The position numbers and the translations under genes are program-made. Below the pieces are notes generated by a model that had not been told where the DNA came from, ran no database searches, and was given only the letters and a program-made list of their open reading frames with translations. From an uncultured Oscillospiraceae bacterium (lineage in GTDB: Bacteria > Bacillota > Clostridia > Oscillospirales > Oscillospiraceae), in NCBI GenBank assembly GCA_958426425.1, contig CATZYY010000046.1:1-14654 (forward strand): 14,654 bases of DNA, given 5' to 3'. Within the stretch, counting starts at the first letter, position 1; the number at the start of each line of letters is the position of its first letter. This document shows positions 1 through 7,077 of this stretch, one piece after another.

Positions 1-764
1 CCGCTCTGCTTGATGCCGCCGGGAGTGTTGTCGTCCGGGTCCACGCTCATGCCGCCGGTGCAGAGGATCACGTCGGCGCCGGTTTTCCGAGCCTCAGTGA
101 CGGCATTTGCCACATTCTCCACCCCGTCCCCGGAGTAGGCCACGGAGATCGTCTCGATGCCGTAGGCCGCCAACTTTTCCTTGACAACAGGAGTAAAGGT
201 GTCCTGGATGAGGCCCTTTTTCACCTCGCTGCCGGTGGCCACGATGGCGGCGGTCTTTCGGACCCAGGGCTTGAGCTCCAGCAGGGGGGCGTCCCCGGCG
301 GCCTGCTCCGCCGCCTGCAGTTTCTCCTCCGGGATGATGAGGGGGATCACCCGCATGCCAGCCAGCTTGTCTCCCTTACGGACGGCGGTGCCGCCCTTGC
401 GGGTGGCGATCATGATGTCCTCCACGGTGTTGACGGCGATGAGCTTTTCGGAGTTCACCCGGAAGAGGCCGTCGCAGGCGGCCTTCAGCTCGATTTTGCC
501 CTCCTTGACCTCGCTGCGGTCCATATGCTCATTGGCGCACAGGGCGTACAGCCGCTCTGCAGCGTCGTTCTCATGGAGCATCCCCGGCGTCATCTCCCAG
601 ACGTACAGGTGTTCCTTGCCCATGGAGAGCAGAACCGGGATATCCGCCTCCGTCACCACATGGCCCTTGCGGAACCGGGCATCCTTGTACTGGTCCTTGA
701 TGATCTGGGTCAGGTCGTGGCAGAGCACATGGCCCACGGCTTCCTCAGTGCGAATCAGCTTCAT
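1..764 (-). CDS. Molybdopterin-binding (MoCF-domain) protein, 3' part cut off by the window edge
   Basis: About 254 residues are readable from the ATG at 764, and the C-terminus lies beyond base 1. The second half carries a MoCF_biosynth (MogA/MoeA-like) domain: VATGSEV near residues 179-185, a YSGDGVENVANAV segment, and CTGGMSVDPDDNTPGG near 234-249, the signature of the molybdopterin-binding pocket. The N-terminal half lacks recognisable MoeA domains, so I favour the Firmicute free-standing molybdopterin-binding protein family (usually ~340 residues) over canonical MoeA. The start is supported by a GGAGG eight bases upstream and by the ATGA overlap with the MOSC stop codon, which implies translational coupling. 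It is the last visible gene of the moaA-moaC-MOSC operon. Role inferred: binding, adenylylation or handling of molybdopterin in cofactor insertion. The exact step cannot be read from the sequence. Confidence 0.88.
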   Translation of the reverse strand, partial: MKLIRTEEAVGHVLCHDLTQIIKDQYKDARFRKGHVVTEADIPVLLSMGKEHLYVWEMTPGMLHENDAAERLYALCANEHMDRSEVKEGKIELKAACDGLFRVNSEKLIAVNTVEDIMIATRKGGTAVRKGDKLAGMRVIPLIIPEEKLQAAEQAAGDAPLLELKPWVRKTAAIVATGSEVKKGLIQDTFTPVVKEKLAAYGIETISVAYSGDGVENVANAVTEARKTGADVILCTGGMSVDPDDNTPGGIKQS

Positions 765-1204
765 GCTTTTGCCTCCAGAATCTCGATCTCGTCTCCCGCC
801 CGGACAGTGCCTTCTTTCACCACGATCACGAAGATACCCTCTGTGGGCATGACGCACTTGCCCACGGCCTTCTTGATGGCACAGTCGCTGTGGCACTCCT
901 TGCCGATCTGGGTCACTTCCACCTCGGTCTCACCGATGCGCAGGTGGGTCCCGATGGGAAGGTTTTTCAGGTCGATGCCGCGGGTGTTGATGTTCTCGGC
1001 AAAAACGCCCTCGTTCAGGGGGACGGGGCAGGCGGCGCGCATGGTGTCCACGCTCTCTTCCGCCAGAAGGCTGATCTGCCGGTGCCAGTCCCCGGCGTGG
1101 GCGTCGCCCACGATGCCGTGGCGCAGCTTTAATTGAATTTCTGGGACCGGGTGCTTGATGGTCCCCTTTTGTTCGCTGATATTGACGGATACCACAGTGG
1201 CCAT
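761..1204 (-). CDS. Free-standing MOSC-domain protein
   Basis: This 147-residue protein is essentially one MOSC domain. MOSC domains are known from the C-terminus of molybdenum cofactor sulfurases and from small bacterial proteins proposed to carry or deliver sulfur to molybdenum enzymes. Visible family features are GIVGDAHAG at 30-38, FAENI at 68-72, and the cysteine-containing segment GKECHSDC (C104, C108) followed by GKCVMPTEGIF (C117). The start at 1204 is preferred over an in-frame ATG at 1303 because AAAGGAGT lies just upstream of it and the longer form would run back into moaC. It begins 5 bases after the moaC stop and its TGA overlaps the next ATG. In a locus with yqeB/yqeC/selD, delivery of selenium or sulfur to the Mo centre is an attractive but unproven role. 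Confidence 0.92.
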   Translation of the reverse strand: MATVVSVNISEQKGTIKHPVPEIQLKLRHGIVGDAHAGDWHRQISLLAEESVDTMRAACPVPLNEGVFAENINTRGIDLKNLPIGTHLRIGETEVEVTQIGKECHSDCAIKKAVGKCVMPTEGIFVIVVKEGTVRAGDEIEILEAKA

Positions 1205-1209
1205 AAGGC

Positions 1210-1689
1210 TCACTCCTTTATTTTGTAATCTCCGCTCTTGCCGCCGGACTTTTCCAGCAGGCGGATGTTGGTGATACGCATATCCTTCTGAACGGCCTTG
1301 CACATGTCATAGATGGTGAGGGCCGCCACGGAAACGGCGGTGAGGGCCTCCATCTCCACGCCGGTGACGCCGGTACAGGTGACGGCGGCCCGAATCTCCA
1401 CCATGGCGGGCTCATCCGACAAGGCGAAGGTGATGTCGATGCCGGTCAGGGGCAGAGGATGACACATGGGGATCAGTTCCCAGTTGTGCTTGGCGGCCTG
1501 GATACCCGCCACCTGGGCCACCGCCAATACGTCGCCCTTTTTCATGGTGCCGGCTTTGATCTTCTCCAGGGTTTCCGGAGCCATACGGATTTCCCCGGCG
1601 GCCACGGCGGTGCGGTGGGTGACGGCCTTCTCCGTCACGTCCACCATCTTTGCCCGGCCCTGTTCGTTGAAATGGGTCAGCTCACCCAT
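1210..1689 (-). CDS. moaC: Cyclic pyranopterin monophosphate synthase MoaC
   Basis: MoaC converts the MoaA product (3',8-cyclo-7,8-dihydro-GTP) to cyclic pyranopterin monophosphate in the cytoplasm, completing the first phase of molybdenum cofactor synthesis. The 159-residue length matches the family. Residues corresponding to the E. coli active-site set fall at the same numbers: K51 in KKGDV, H77 in MCHP, E112 and E114 in VEMEAL, D128 and K131 in YDMCKAVQK. The C-terminal KSGGKSGDYK motif is present. The start at 1689 sits 8 bases after a GGAGG formed by the end of moaA, with a 4-base intergenic gap, so it is cotranscribed and probably coupled to moaA. Nothing is unusual in the protein. Confidence 0.98.
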   Translation of the reverse strand: MGELTHFNEQGRAKMVDVTEKAVTHRTAVAAGEIRMAPETLEKIKAGTMKKGDVLAVAQVAGIQAAKHNWELIPMCHPLPLTGIDITFALSDEPAMVEIRAAVTCTGVTGVEMEALTAVSVAALTIYDMCKAVQKDMRITNIRLLEKSGGKSGDYKIKE

Positions 1690-1693
1690 GGAT

Positions 1694-2638
1694 TCAGCCT
1701 CCGATCTGATTCATGTTCCGGGGGGTGTCGCTCCTGCGCTCCGTCAGATGATGGCGCTGGGGCTTTTGGGTGATGCCCCGCCGGATGGCGTCCTCCAATT
1801 CCGCGCCGTGGAGGCCCCGCAGATTGATCTCCTCCCGGCTGTGGAGGCAGCCCTTCAGCTTGCCGTCCGCCGTCACCCGGATGCGGCGGCACTGGGCGCA
1901 GAAATCGTGGCTCACCGGGGAGATCAGGCCCACGGTGCCGTTGGCTCCCGGCAGGCGGAAACGCCGGGCCACGCCGCAGCTCTCAATTTGCTGTAAAGCA
2001 CCAATCCTTTGCAGAACGACATCGCCCGGCAGGAAACAGCGCTTGTCCCAGTCCGCGCAGGGACCCATGGGCATCAGCTCGATGAAACGCATCTCCCAGG
2101 GGTGGTCCCGGGTCAACTCCACAAAATCGGGAATCTCGTCGTCATTGAAGCCCCCGATGAGAACGGTGTCGAATTTCAGACCCTGAAAACCGGCTGCCTC
2201 TGCCGCCGCAATGCCTTCCAGCACATCGGACAGCTGTCCCCGCCGGGTTATTTGGGCGAACCGCTCCGGCCGCAGGGTGTCCAGGCTGATGTTCAGCCGG
2301 TCCACCCCGGCCTCCCGCAGAGGAGCCGCCAGTTCCGGCAGAAGGGAGCCGTTGGTGGTGAGACACAGCTCCCGAAGGCCCGGGATGGCCCGCAGCATCC
2401 GGCACAGGTCTACAATCCCCCGGCGGACCAGGGGTTCACCGCCTGTTAAGCGAATCTTCTTTACACCAAGCTGCACCGCCGCCCGGGCGATCTCTGCCAG
2501 TTCCTCCAGCGTCAGCATGTCCCGGTGGTCCCGCTTGCACACGCCCTCCTCCGGCATGCAGTACCGGCAGCGGTAGTTGCACCGGTCCGTGACCGATAGG
2601 CGCAGATAATCAATTGTCCGTCCGCAGCCGTCGGTCAT
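1694..2638 (-). CDS. moaA: GTP 3',8-cyclase MoaA (radical SAM)
   Basis: MoaA is a radical S-adenosylmethionine enzyme that rearranges GTP to 3',8-cyclo-7,8-dihydro-GTP, the committed step of molybdenum cofactor synthesis. The 314-residue protein shows the N-terminal SAM cluster C20-x3-C24-x2-C27, GGEP at 66-69, LNISLDTL near 115-122, the second 4Fe-4S site CxxC-x13-C at C247, C250 and C264, and the required C-terminal Gly-Gly (313-314). I start it at 2638 because GGGAGG lies 7 bases upstream. A second in-frame ATG at 2653 would add five residues but has no clear ribosome binding site. It heads the Moco operon and follows a consensus-like promoter with a leader of only about 44 nucleotides. 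Confidence 0.98.
   Translation of the reverse strand: MTDGCGRTIDYLRLSVTDRCNYRCRYCMPEEGVCKRDHRDMLTLEELAEIARAAVQLGVKKIRLTGGEPLVRRGIVDLCRMLRAIPGLRELCLTTNGSLLPELAAPLREAGVDRLNISLDTLRPERFAQITRRGQLSDVLEGIAAAEAAGFQGLKFDTVLIGGFNDDEIPDFVELTRDHPWEMRFIELMPMGPCADWDKRCFLPGDVVLQRIGALQQIESCGVARRFRLPGANGTVGLISPVSHDFCAQCRRIRVTADGKLKGCLHSREEINLRGLHGAELEDAIRRGITQKPQRHHLTERRSDTPRNMNQIGG
1698..1702 (-). promoter_or_regulatory. Ribosome binding site of moaC embedded in the last codons of moaA
   Basis: On the minus strand the final moaA codons GGA-GGC-TGA encode the C-terminal Gly-Gly and form a GGAGG Shine-Dalgarno sequence 8 bases before the moaC ATG. This fixes the moaC start. Confidence 0.75.
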
Positions 2639-2688
2639 GGTGCAGCCTCCCATCGTGATACTCAGGTCAGGTAAACGATTCTGGTAAC

Positions 2689-2716
2689 ATTATAGTGCTT
2701 TGCCGGAAAAAGTCAA
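2689..2716 (-). promoter_or_regulatory. SigA-type promoter of the moaA-moaC-MOSC-MoCF operon
   Basis: Reading leftward, a -35 box TTGACT (2716-2711), a 16-base spacer and a perfect -10 TATAAT (2694-2689) precede moaA. The predicted start near 2682 leaves a leader of about 44 nucleotides, too short for a riboswitch. The -35 lies immediately after the T-run of the upstream gene's terminator. Confidence 0.85.
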
Positions 2717-2717
2717 G

Positions 2718-2744
2718 AAAAAGGAGGCGCCTCACGGCGCCTCC
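2718..2744 (-). terminator. Rho-independent terminator of the XRE membrane regulator
   Basis: Perfect 9-bp stem GGAGGCGCC/GGCGCCTCC (2723-2731 and 2736-2744) with a 4-base loop, followed leftward by TTTTT (2722-2718). The hairpin loop contains the regulator's stop codon, so the last codons are part of the stem. Confidence 0.88.
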
Positions 2745-3583
2745 GGCGAGCGTTTTTTTCGAGAGCGGACAGCACAGAATGTGATGGTCAGCAGGGCGGC
2801 GAAGCCGGACAGGAACAGCAGGTCTCCGGCACACAGCAGCATGCGCAGCCCCAGACTGAAAGTGAATTTGGAGATTTGATAAAGAAGCGCATATCCCCGG
2901 TTTTTCAGAAGATTCAGAAGGATCAGCACGACCCAACTGCTGCCAAGCCCTATGAGATTCCGGCGATTCAAAGGGAAGCGGGTATGGCGGAAGGAGCGGA
3001 GCGTCACCGCGAACATCACCAGCATGGCGATCAGCTGGACCCAGGCGATGAGGAGCCGGGTGTAGTTTTGCTCCGGTGTGAAAGAGAGCGTGCGCAGGGT
3101 CAGCTGCCAGGAAAGGCCTGTTGCCCAGCGGATGTACAGTTCCAATGTCAGATACACCGCCCAGGCGCACCAGAGACCGGGCCGCTTTTTGGCGAGAAAG
3201 CAGATGACGCCGCAGGCCAAAAAGGGAATACAGAGGTATAGCCCTGTCAGAAGGCTGCCTGCGCCGATGCAGACCAGGACGGTCAAAAAGGCCATGCACA
3301 GCAGAAGGATGCCGGCGATTTTCCGTCCCGGCAGACCGCCGGAAACCATAATAGGGGCGGCCACCGGAGCTGCCTCCGCCGCCGGTTCCTCACCGGTCAC
3401 AAGCTGGTCCAGCGTCACGTCAAAGACCCGGCTCAGCTTCACCAGCTTGTCCAGGTCCGGTACACTGGAGTCCGTCTCCCATTTGCTGACGGACTGCCGG
3501 GACACGTTCAGGATGTCCGCCAGGTCCCCCTGGGACAGCCGCTTTTCCGCCCGCAGGCGGCTGATGTTGGTTCCAAGGCTCAT
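2732..3583 (-). CDS. XRE-family DNA-binding protein with C-terminal membrane domain
   Basis: This 283-residue protein has a helix-turn-helix of the XRE/Cro type at about residues 5-60 (LSQGDLADILNVSRQSVSKWE, with the recognition helix around SRQSVSKWE), a short Ala/Pro linker (66-82), and then about six hydrophobic segments (approximately 88-107, 111-131, 137-155, 178-196, 213-227, 245-271) ending in a basic tail. This HTH-plus-membrane layout is common in Firmicutes, where ligands are mostly unknown. The start at 3583 is fixed by AAAGGAGGAG upstream. The longer frame to 3661 would begin upstream of the promoter. It sits alone between the Moco operon and the divergent yqeC operon and may control one or both, which is inference from position only. 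Confidence 0.9.
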   Translation of the reverse strand: MSLGTNISRLRAEKRLSQGDLADILNVSRQSVSKWETDSSVPDLDKLVKLSRVFDVTLDQLVTGEEPAAEAAPVAAPIMVSGGLPGRKIAGILLLCMAFLTVLVCIGAGSLLTGLYLCIPFLACGVICFLAKKRPGLWCAWAVYLTLELYIRWATGLSWQLTLRTLSFTPEQNYTRLLIAWVQLIAMLVMFAVTLRSFRHTRFPLNRRNLIGLGSSWVVLILLNLLKNRGYALLYQISKFTFSLGLRMLLCAGDLLFLSGFAALLTITFCAVRSRKKRSPEAP

Positions 3584-3607
3584 AGGCGCTCCTCCTTTTG
3601 CTCTCTC

Positions 3608-3636
3608 AGTATAGGGGATTTGGGGCTGAAAGTCCA
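3608..3636 (-). promoter_or_regulatory. Promoter of the XRE membrane regulator
   Basis: Leftward -35 TGGACT (3636-3631), 17-base spacer, -10 TATACT (3613-3608), then AAAGGAGGAG and the ATG at 3583. The leader would be very short (about 20 bases). Confidence 0.65.
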
Positions 3637-3717
3637 CCAAGGGGCCTTGAAAATTTAGCAACCGGCAGTTGCGCCCGGCAAAAGGCAGGGGAATCCCGCT
3701 GGGAATGGCCGCCGTTC

Positions 3718-3746
3718 TTGACGGTGGGTGGGGGAAGTGCTATTCT
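3718..3746 (+). promoter_or_regulatory. Promoter of the yqeC-yqeB-ORF-selD operon
   Basis: -35 TTGACG (3718-3723), 17-base spacer, -10 TATTCT (3741-3746) with an extended TGC just before it. It is divergent from the XRE promoter, with about 80 bases between the -35 boxes. It excludes the ATG at 3728 as the yqeC start, because that codon lies inside the promoter. Confidence 0.78.
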
Positions 3747-3775
3747 ATGGAAAGAAGAACGAGGGAGGGGATGCT

Positions 3776-4444
3776 ATGGCGCTGCGGGACCTGCTGGGTG
3801 TCCGGCCCGGCGTCACCGCCGTGATCGGCGGCGGCGGAAAGACCACGCTGCTGCGGACCTTGGGGGGGGAGCTGGCGGCGGAGGGCAAGCGGGTGCTGCT
3901 GTGCACCACCACCAAGATGTTGCCCTTCCCCGACCTGCCTTGTGCCCTGACCGGGGCGGAGCTGGAGGCGCTGCGCCGAAAGCACCGGCTGCTGTGCGCC
4001 GGGACCCTGCTCCCGGATACAGGCAAGCTGGCCGCGCCGGAGACGCCTATGGCGCAGCTGGCGGCGTGGTTTGACTACGTGCTGGTGGAGGCGGACGGCG
4101 CTGCCCATCACCCTCTGAAGGCCCACGCCTCCCATGAGCCGGTGATCCCAGCGGAGGCCAACCAGACCATCTGCGTGGTGGGGGCCTCCGGCTTCGGGCA
4201 GCCCATTGTTCAAGCCGCCCACCGGCCGGAGCGGTACGCGGCTCTGGCGGGCGTGCCGGAGACGGCGGAGGCAACGCCGGAGACAGAGGCGGCGGTGCTG
4301 CGGGCGGAAGCCCTGCATACAAGAATTTATGTCAACCAAGTGGAGACGCTGTGGGAGCTGGCGGACGCCAAGGCCCTGGCGGCGCTGCTGGAGTGCCCGG
4401 TTTTGGCGGGCAGCTTACAAAGAGGGGAGTATTTTTCATGCTGA
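3776..4444 (+). CDS. yqeC: Selenium-dependent hydroxylase accessory protein YqeC
   Basis: YqeC is a small P-loop protein that co-occurs with SelD and YqeB in genomes with selenium-dependent molybdenum hydroxylases. Its biochemical step is unproven. This copy is 222 residues. Visible features are a glycine-rich nucleotide-binding loop GGGGKTT at 18-24, a TTTK segment at 44-47, and the family motif EADGAAHHPLK at 105-115 leading to EPVIP (121-125). A CVVGASGFG segment lies at 133-141. The start at 3776 follows GGGAGGGG closely. The in-frame ATG at 3728 falls inside the promoter. The 3' end overlaps yqeB by 7 bases, so the two are translationally coupled. The first gene of a four-gene operon ending with selD. 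Confidence 0.9.
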   Translation: MALRDLLGVRPGVTAVIGGGGKTTLLRTLGGELAAEGKRVLLCTTTKMLPFPDLPCALTGAELEALRRKHRLLCAGTLLPDTGKLAAPETPMAQLAAWFDYVLVEADGAAHHPLKAHASHEPVIPAEANQTICVVGASGFGQPIVQAAHRPERYAALAGVPETAEATPETEAAVLRAEALHTRIYVNQVETLWELADAKALAALLECPVLAGSLQRGEYFSC

Positions 4445-5238
4445 TTGTGATACGGGGCGCCGGGGATTTGGCCACCGGCGTGGCCCTGCGGCTGAGAAGG
4501 GCTCATATGCAGGTGGTGATGACCGACATCCAGGCTCCCACCGCCATTCGGCGGACGGTGTGCTTTTCCCAGGCCATCGTCCACGGGGAGACCACGGTGG
4601 AAGATCTGACGGCCCGCCGGGCGGAAAGCCCGGCTGAGGCTCTGGAGCTGCTGAAAGCCGGTGTCATCCCGGTCCTGGCGGACCCGGAAGGGGCCTGCAT
4701 TCCAATCTTAAAGCCCGACGCGGTGGTGGACGCCATTTTGGCCAAGAAGAACCTGGGTACCAAAATCACCGACGCGCCGGTGGTCGTCGGCGTGGGGCCG
4801 GGATTCACCGCCGGGGAGGACTGCCATGCGGTGGTGGAGACCATGCGGGGCCACTATCTGGGCCGGGTGATCCATGAGGGGAGTGCCATCCCCAACACCG
4901 GCATTCCCGGCCTCATCGGCGGCTTTGCCGGGGAGCGGGTACTGCGAGCTCCGGCGGATGGGGTCTTTCACCAGCTGCTGGACATCGGCGCCCAGGTGAA
5001 GATGGGAGACGTGGCCGCCACAGTGAACGGGGAGTCCATGATCTGCACCCTGGACGGGGTGCTGCGGGGCATCCTGGCCGACGGGACCCCGGTATTCAAG
5101 GGCATGAAGGCCGGGGACATCGACCCCCGGTGTGAGATCAAGCACTGCTACTGCGCCAGTGACAAGGCCCTGGCGGTGGGCGGCGGCGTGCTGGAGGCGA
5201 TTTTGAATCTGACCGGCGCTCTGAAAGAGGACCGATGA
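4438..5238 (+). CDS. yqeB: Selenium-dependent molybdenum hydroxylase system protein YqeB (EF2563 family)
   Basis: This 266-residue protein begins MLIVIRGAGDLATG, a Rossmann-type glycine motif (6-14) shared with the XdhC/CoxI-like family. It continues with VVVGVGPGFTAGEDCHAVVETMRGH (about 116-138) and HEGSAIPNTG (146-155), typical of the EF2563 family. From about 170 the sequence (APADGVF, LLDIGAQVKMGD, DGVLRGILADGTPVFKG) resembles a small beta-rich carrier-like module. Comparative genomics ties YqeB to selenium as a labile cofactor in molybdenum hydroxylases, but the reaction is not established. The start at 4438 has GAGGGGAG upstream and overlaps the yqeC stop. Longer in-frame starts would lie deep within yqeC. 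Four bases separate its stop from the next gene. Confidence 0.92.
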   Translation: MLIVIRGAGDLATGVALRLRRAHMQVVMTDIQAPTAIRRTVCFSQAIVHGETTVEDLTARRAESPAEALELLKAGVIPVLADPEGACIPILKPDAVVDAILAKKNLGTKITDAPVVVGVGPGFTAGEDCHAVVETMRGHYLGRVIHEGSAIPNTGIPGLIGGFAGERVLRAPADGVFHQLLDIGAQVKMGDVAATVNGESMICTLDGVLRGILADGTPVFKGMKAGDIDPRCEIKHCYCASDKALAVGGGVLEAILNLTGALKEDR

Positions 5239-5242
5239 GGTC

Positions 5243-5908
5243 ATGGCCGGAATTCTGATCGAGCGGGGCGGCTATCTCCGGGAGATTCTCCGGCTGCTGG
5301 GCGCCTCCGCCTGGAACTGCTGGTGGCTGGTCACGGGGCTGGAGTGCTATCAGGCCCAGGGGTGGCCGGGCTGTGAGAAGTGGAACCAGGAGACGCCGCT
5401 GATCTCCAACGAAGACCTGCTTCGGGACATCGAGGCCCGGGACCTCCAGTTCGTGTGGGGAATTTTCTCCGCCATTCCTGCCCGGTATACCCGGGAGGAG
5501 ATCCTCTCCCACCCGCTGCCGGATTTTGTGGATGAAAATGGCCGCAGCCGCTGCCTTCGGGAACACTTGCTGCCCCAGCATCCTCTGGCATTTTTGGAGA
5601 TTTTCTCAGAGGACAGCAGCACCATCACCGTAATCACGCCCCAGGGGGAGCTCCTTCGGCCCCTCTATGGCCTGGACTGCTGGACGGAGGACGCGGAGGC
5701 GCAGAATCGCCGCTTTCTGGCACTGGAAAATGTGACGGACCGGCTGGTCCGGGAGCGGGGATGGGGCGCCATGGACGCCTATACCCGCCGCAATCTGACG
5801 GGCCTGCTGTGGCGGGAACTGTATCATCACCGGCCTGAGCGGCCGGTCTGCGAGTCTGAGATCGAGGCGGCGTATCAGCGCCTTTGGAAAGGAGACCATC
5901 ATGGCTGA
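5243..5908 (+). CDS. Unrecognised 221-residue protein inside the selenium operon
   Basis: I do not recognise this protein with confidence. It has no signal peptide and no obvious membrane segment, so it is probably cytoplasmic. The N-terminal third is rich in Trp and Cys (W24, C26, W27, W28, C35, W41, C44, W47). The middle (68-145) reads like an alternating alpha/beta domain, with a strand-rich stretch LAFLEIFSEDSSTITVI (115-131). The C-terminal part (150-215) is helical and charged. The layout faintly recalls DUF2691-type proteins, but that is only an impression. It starts 4 bases after yqeB and its end overlaps selD by 8 bases, so it is almost certainly expressed with them. Codon use matches its neighbours. 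Context suggests a role in selenium or molybdenum hydroxylase maturation. It could also be an unrelated passenger. Confidence 0.8.
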   Translation: MAGILIERGGYLREILRLLGASAWNCWWLVTGLECYQAQGWPGCEKWNQETPLISNEDLLRDIEARDLQFVWGIFSAIPARYTREEILSHPLPDFVDENGRSRCLREHLLPQHPLAFLEIFSEDSSTITVITPQGELLRPLYGLDCWTEDAEAQNRRFLALENVTDRLVRERGWGAMDAYTRRNLTGLLWRELYHHRPERPVCESEIEAAYQRLWKGDHHG

Positions 5909-6941
5909 AAATGAAGTGAAGCTGACAAAGCTGGCTAAGTGCGCCGGGTGCGGCGCCAAGGTGGGGGCGGGGGTGCTGTCCCAGCTGCTGGAGGGCATCA
6001 AGGTCCACCACGACCCCAATCTGCTGGTGGGCTTTGACAAGAGCGACGACGCCTCCGTTTACAAGGTCGGCGACGACCTGGCCCTGGTGCAGACGGTGGA
6101 CTTTTTCCCGCCCATTGCCGACGATCCCTACCTCTTCGGACAGATTGCCGCCACCAACGCCCTCAGCGATGTGTATGCCATGGGCGGTGAGCCCAAGCTG
6201 TGCCTGAATATCATGGCGGTGCCGGAGTCCATGCCCAAGGACGCGGTGCATCAGATGCTCCGGGGCGGCTACGACAAGGTCTATGAGGCCGGGGCCCTGA
6301 TCACCGGCGGCCACAGCATTCTGGACGACGAGCCCAAATACGGCCTGGCGGTCACGGGCTTCGTCCACCCGGACCGTGTGCTGACCAACTCCGGGGCAAA
6401 GCCCGGAGATGTGCTGCTGTTTACCAAGCCCCTGGGCATCGGTATCCTCTCCACCGCCCAGAAGGCGGAGATGCTCTCGCCGGAGGGGGAGGCCCTGGCC
6501 TACCGGCTGATGACCACCCTCAACAAGTCCGCCCGGGACGTCATGGTGAAGTACCGGGTCCACGCCTGTACCGACGTGACCGGCTTCGGCCTTCTGGGCC
6601 ACGTCTGCGAAATGGCCCAGGGCAGCGACGTGGATGTGGAACTCCATGTGGGGGACATCGACCTGATCCCGGAGGCGGCGTCTCTTGCTCAGATGGGCAT
6701 TCTTCCCGCCGGCATGTACCGCAACCGGACCTTCGCCGAGCCGGAGGTGGAGCCGGGGGAGACGGAGCTGTGGCAGCAGGACATGCTGTACGATCCCCAG
6801 ACTGCCGGCGGCCTTTTGATGGCCGTGGACCCAGCAGACGCCGAGGCGCTGTACCAGGAGCTGAAGGAGTGCGTGCCCAGCGCCCAGAAGATCGGCCGGG
6901 TGCTGCCTCACGGCGGCGGAAAGCGGATCTTCCTGCGGTAA
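5901..6941 (+). CDS. selD: Selenide, water dikinase SelD (selenophosphate synthetase)
   Basis: SelD uses ATP and selenide to make selenophosphate, the selenium donor for selenocysteine, selenouridine and the selenium cofactor of some molybdenum hydroxylases. The 346-residue length is normal. The catalytic pair aligns exactly with E. coli: C17 and K20 in KCAGCGAK. The codon for residue 17 is TGC, so this is the cysteine form and not a selenoprotein. Other family blocks are FDKSDDASVY (45-54), QTVDFFPPIADDPYLFG (about 64-80), ATNALSDVYAMGG (about 84-96), GGHSI (135-139), CTDVTGFGLLGH and DPQTAGGLL near the C-terminus. GGAGACCATC precedes the ATG. It is the last gene of the yqeC operon. With yqeB/yqeC adjacent and no selA or selB in view, the likely use is the Mo-hydroxylase selenium cofactor. 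Confidence 0.98.
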   Translation: MAENEVKLTKLAKCAGCGAKVGAGVLSQLLEGIKVHHDPNLLVGFDKSDDASVYKVGDDLALVQTVDFFPPIADDPYLFGQIAATNALSDVYAMGGEPKLCLNIMAVPESMPKDAVHQMLRGGYDKVYEAGALITGGHSILDDEPKYGLAVTGFVHPDRVLTNSGAKPGDVLLFTKPLGIGILSTAQKAEMLSPEGEALAYRLMTTLNKSARDVMVKYRVHACTDVTGFGLLGHVCEMAQGSDVDVELHVGDIDLIPEAASLAQMGILPAGMYRNRTFAEPEVEPGETELWQQDMLYDPQTAGGLLMAVDPADAEALYQELKECVPSAQKIGRVLPHGGGKRIFLR

Positions 6942-6965
6942 AAGAGCATACGGACAATGATAACC

Positions 6966-7000
6966 GGAGGGCGTTCCCAATAGGGAACGCCCTCCTGCGT
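6966..7000 (+). terminator. Terminator of the yqeC-selD operon
   Basis: Perfect 13-bp stem GGAGGGCGTTCCC/GGGAACGCCCTCC (6966-6978, 6983-6995) with an AATA loop, 24 bases after the selD stop. The downstream tract TGCGTTGTTTT is T-rich but interrupted, so termination strength is uncertain. The stem is very stable. Confidence 0.8.
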
Positions 7001-7077
7001 TGTTTTAGATTGTATTTTCCAATATGGACCTAGTAAAAAGTGAGATGTGCCCTTTTCTTGCCCCCTGCGGGATAGCG

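Noticed and set aside
2639..2690. Molybdenum cofactor riboswitch upstream of moaA
   Set aside because: The predicted leader is only about 44 nucleotides and has no folded aptamer-like structure.
5937..5960. SelD as a selenoprotein (Sec at residue 17)
   Set aside because: The codon at position 17 is TGC (Cys), not TGA.
5634..6980. 448-codon leftward open frame opposite selD
   Set aside because: It is antisense to a gene with complete SelD motifs, and its His/Gly/Arg-rich sequence is typical of reverse frames in GC-rich DNA.
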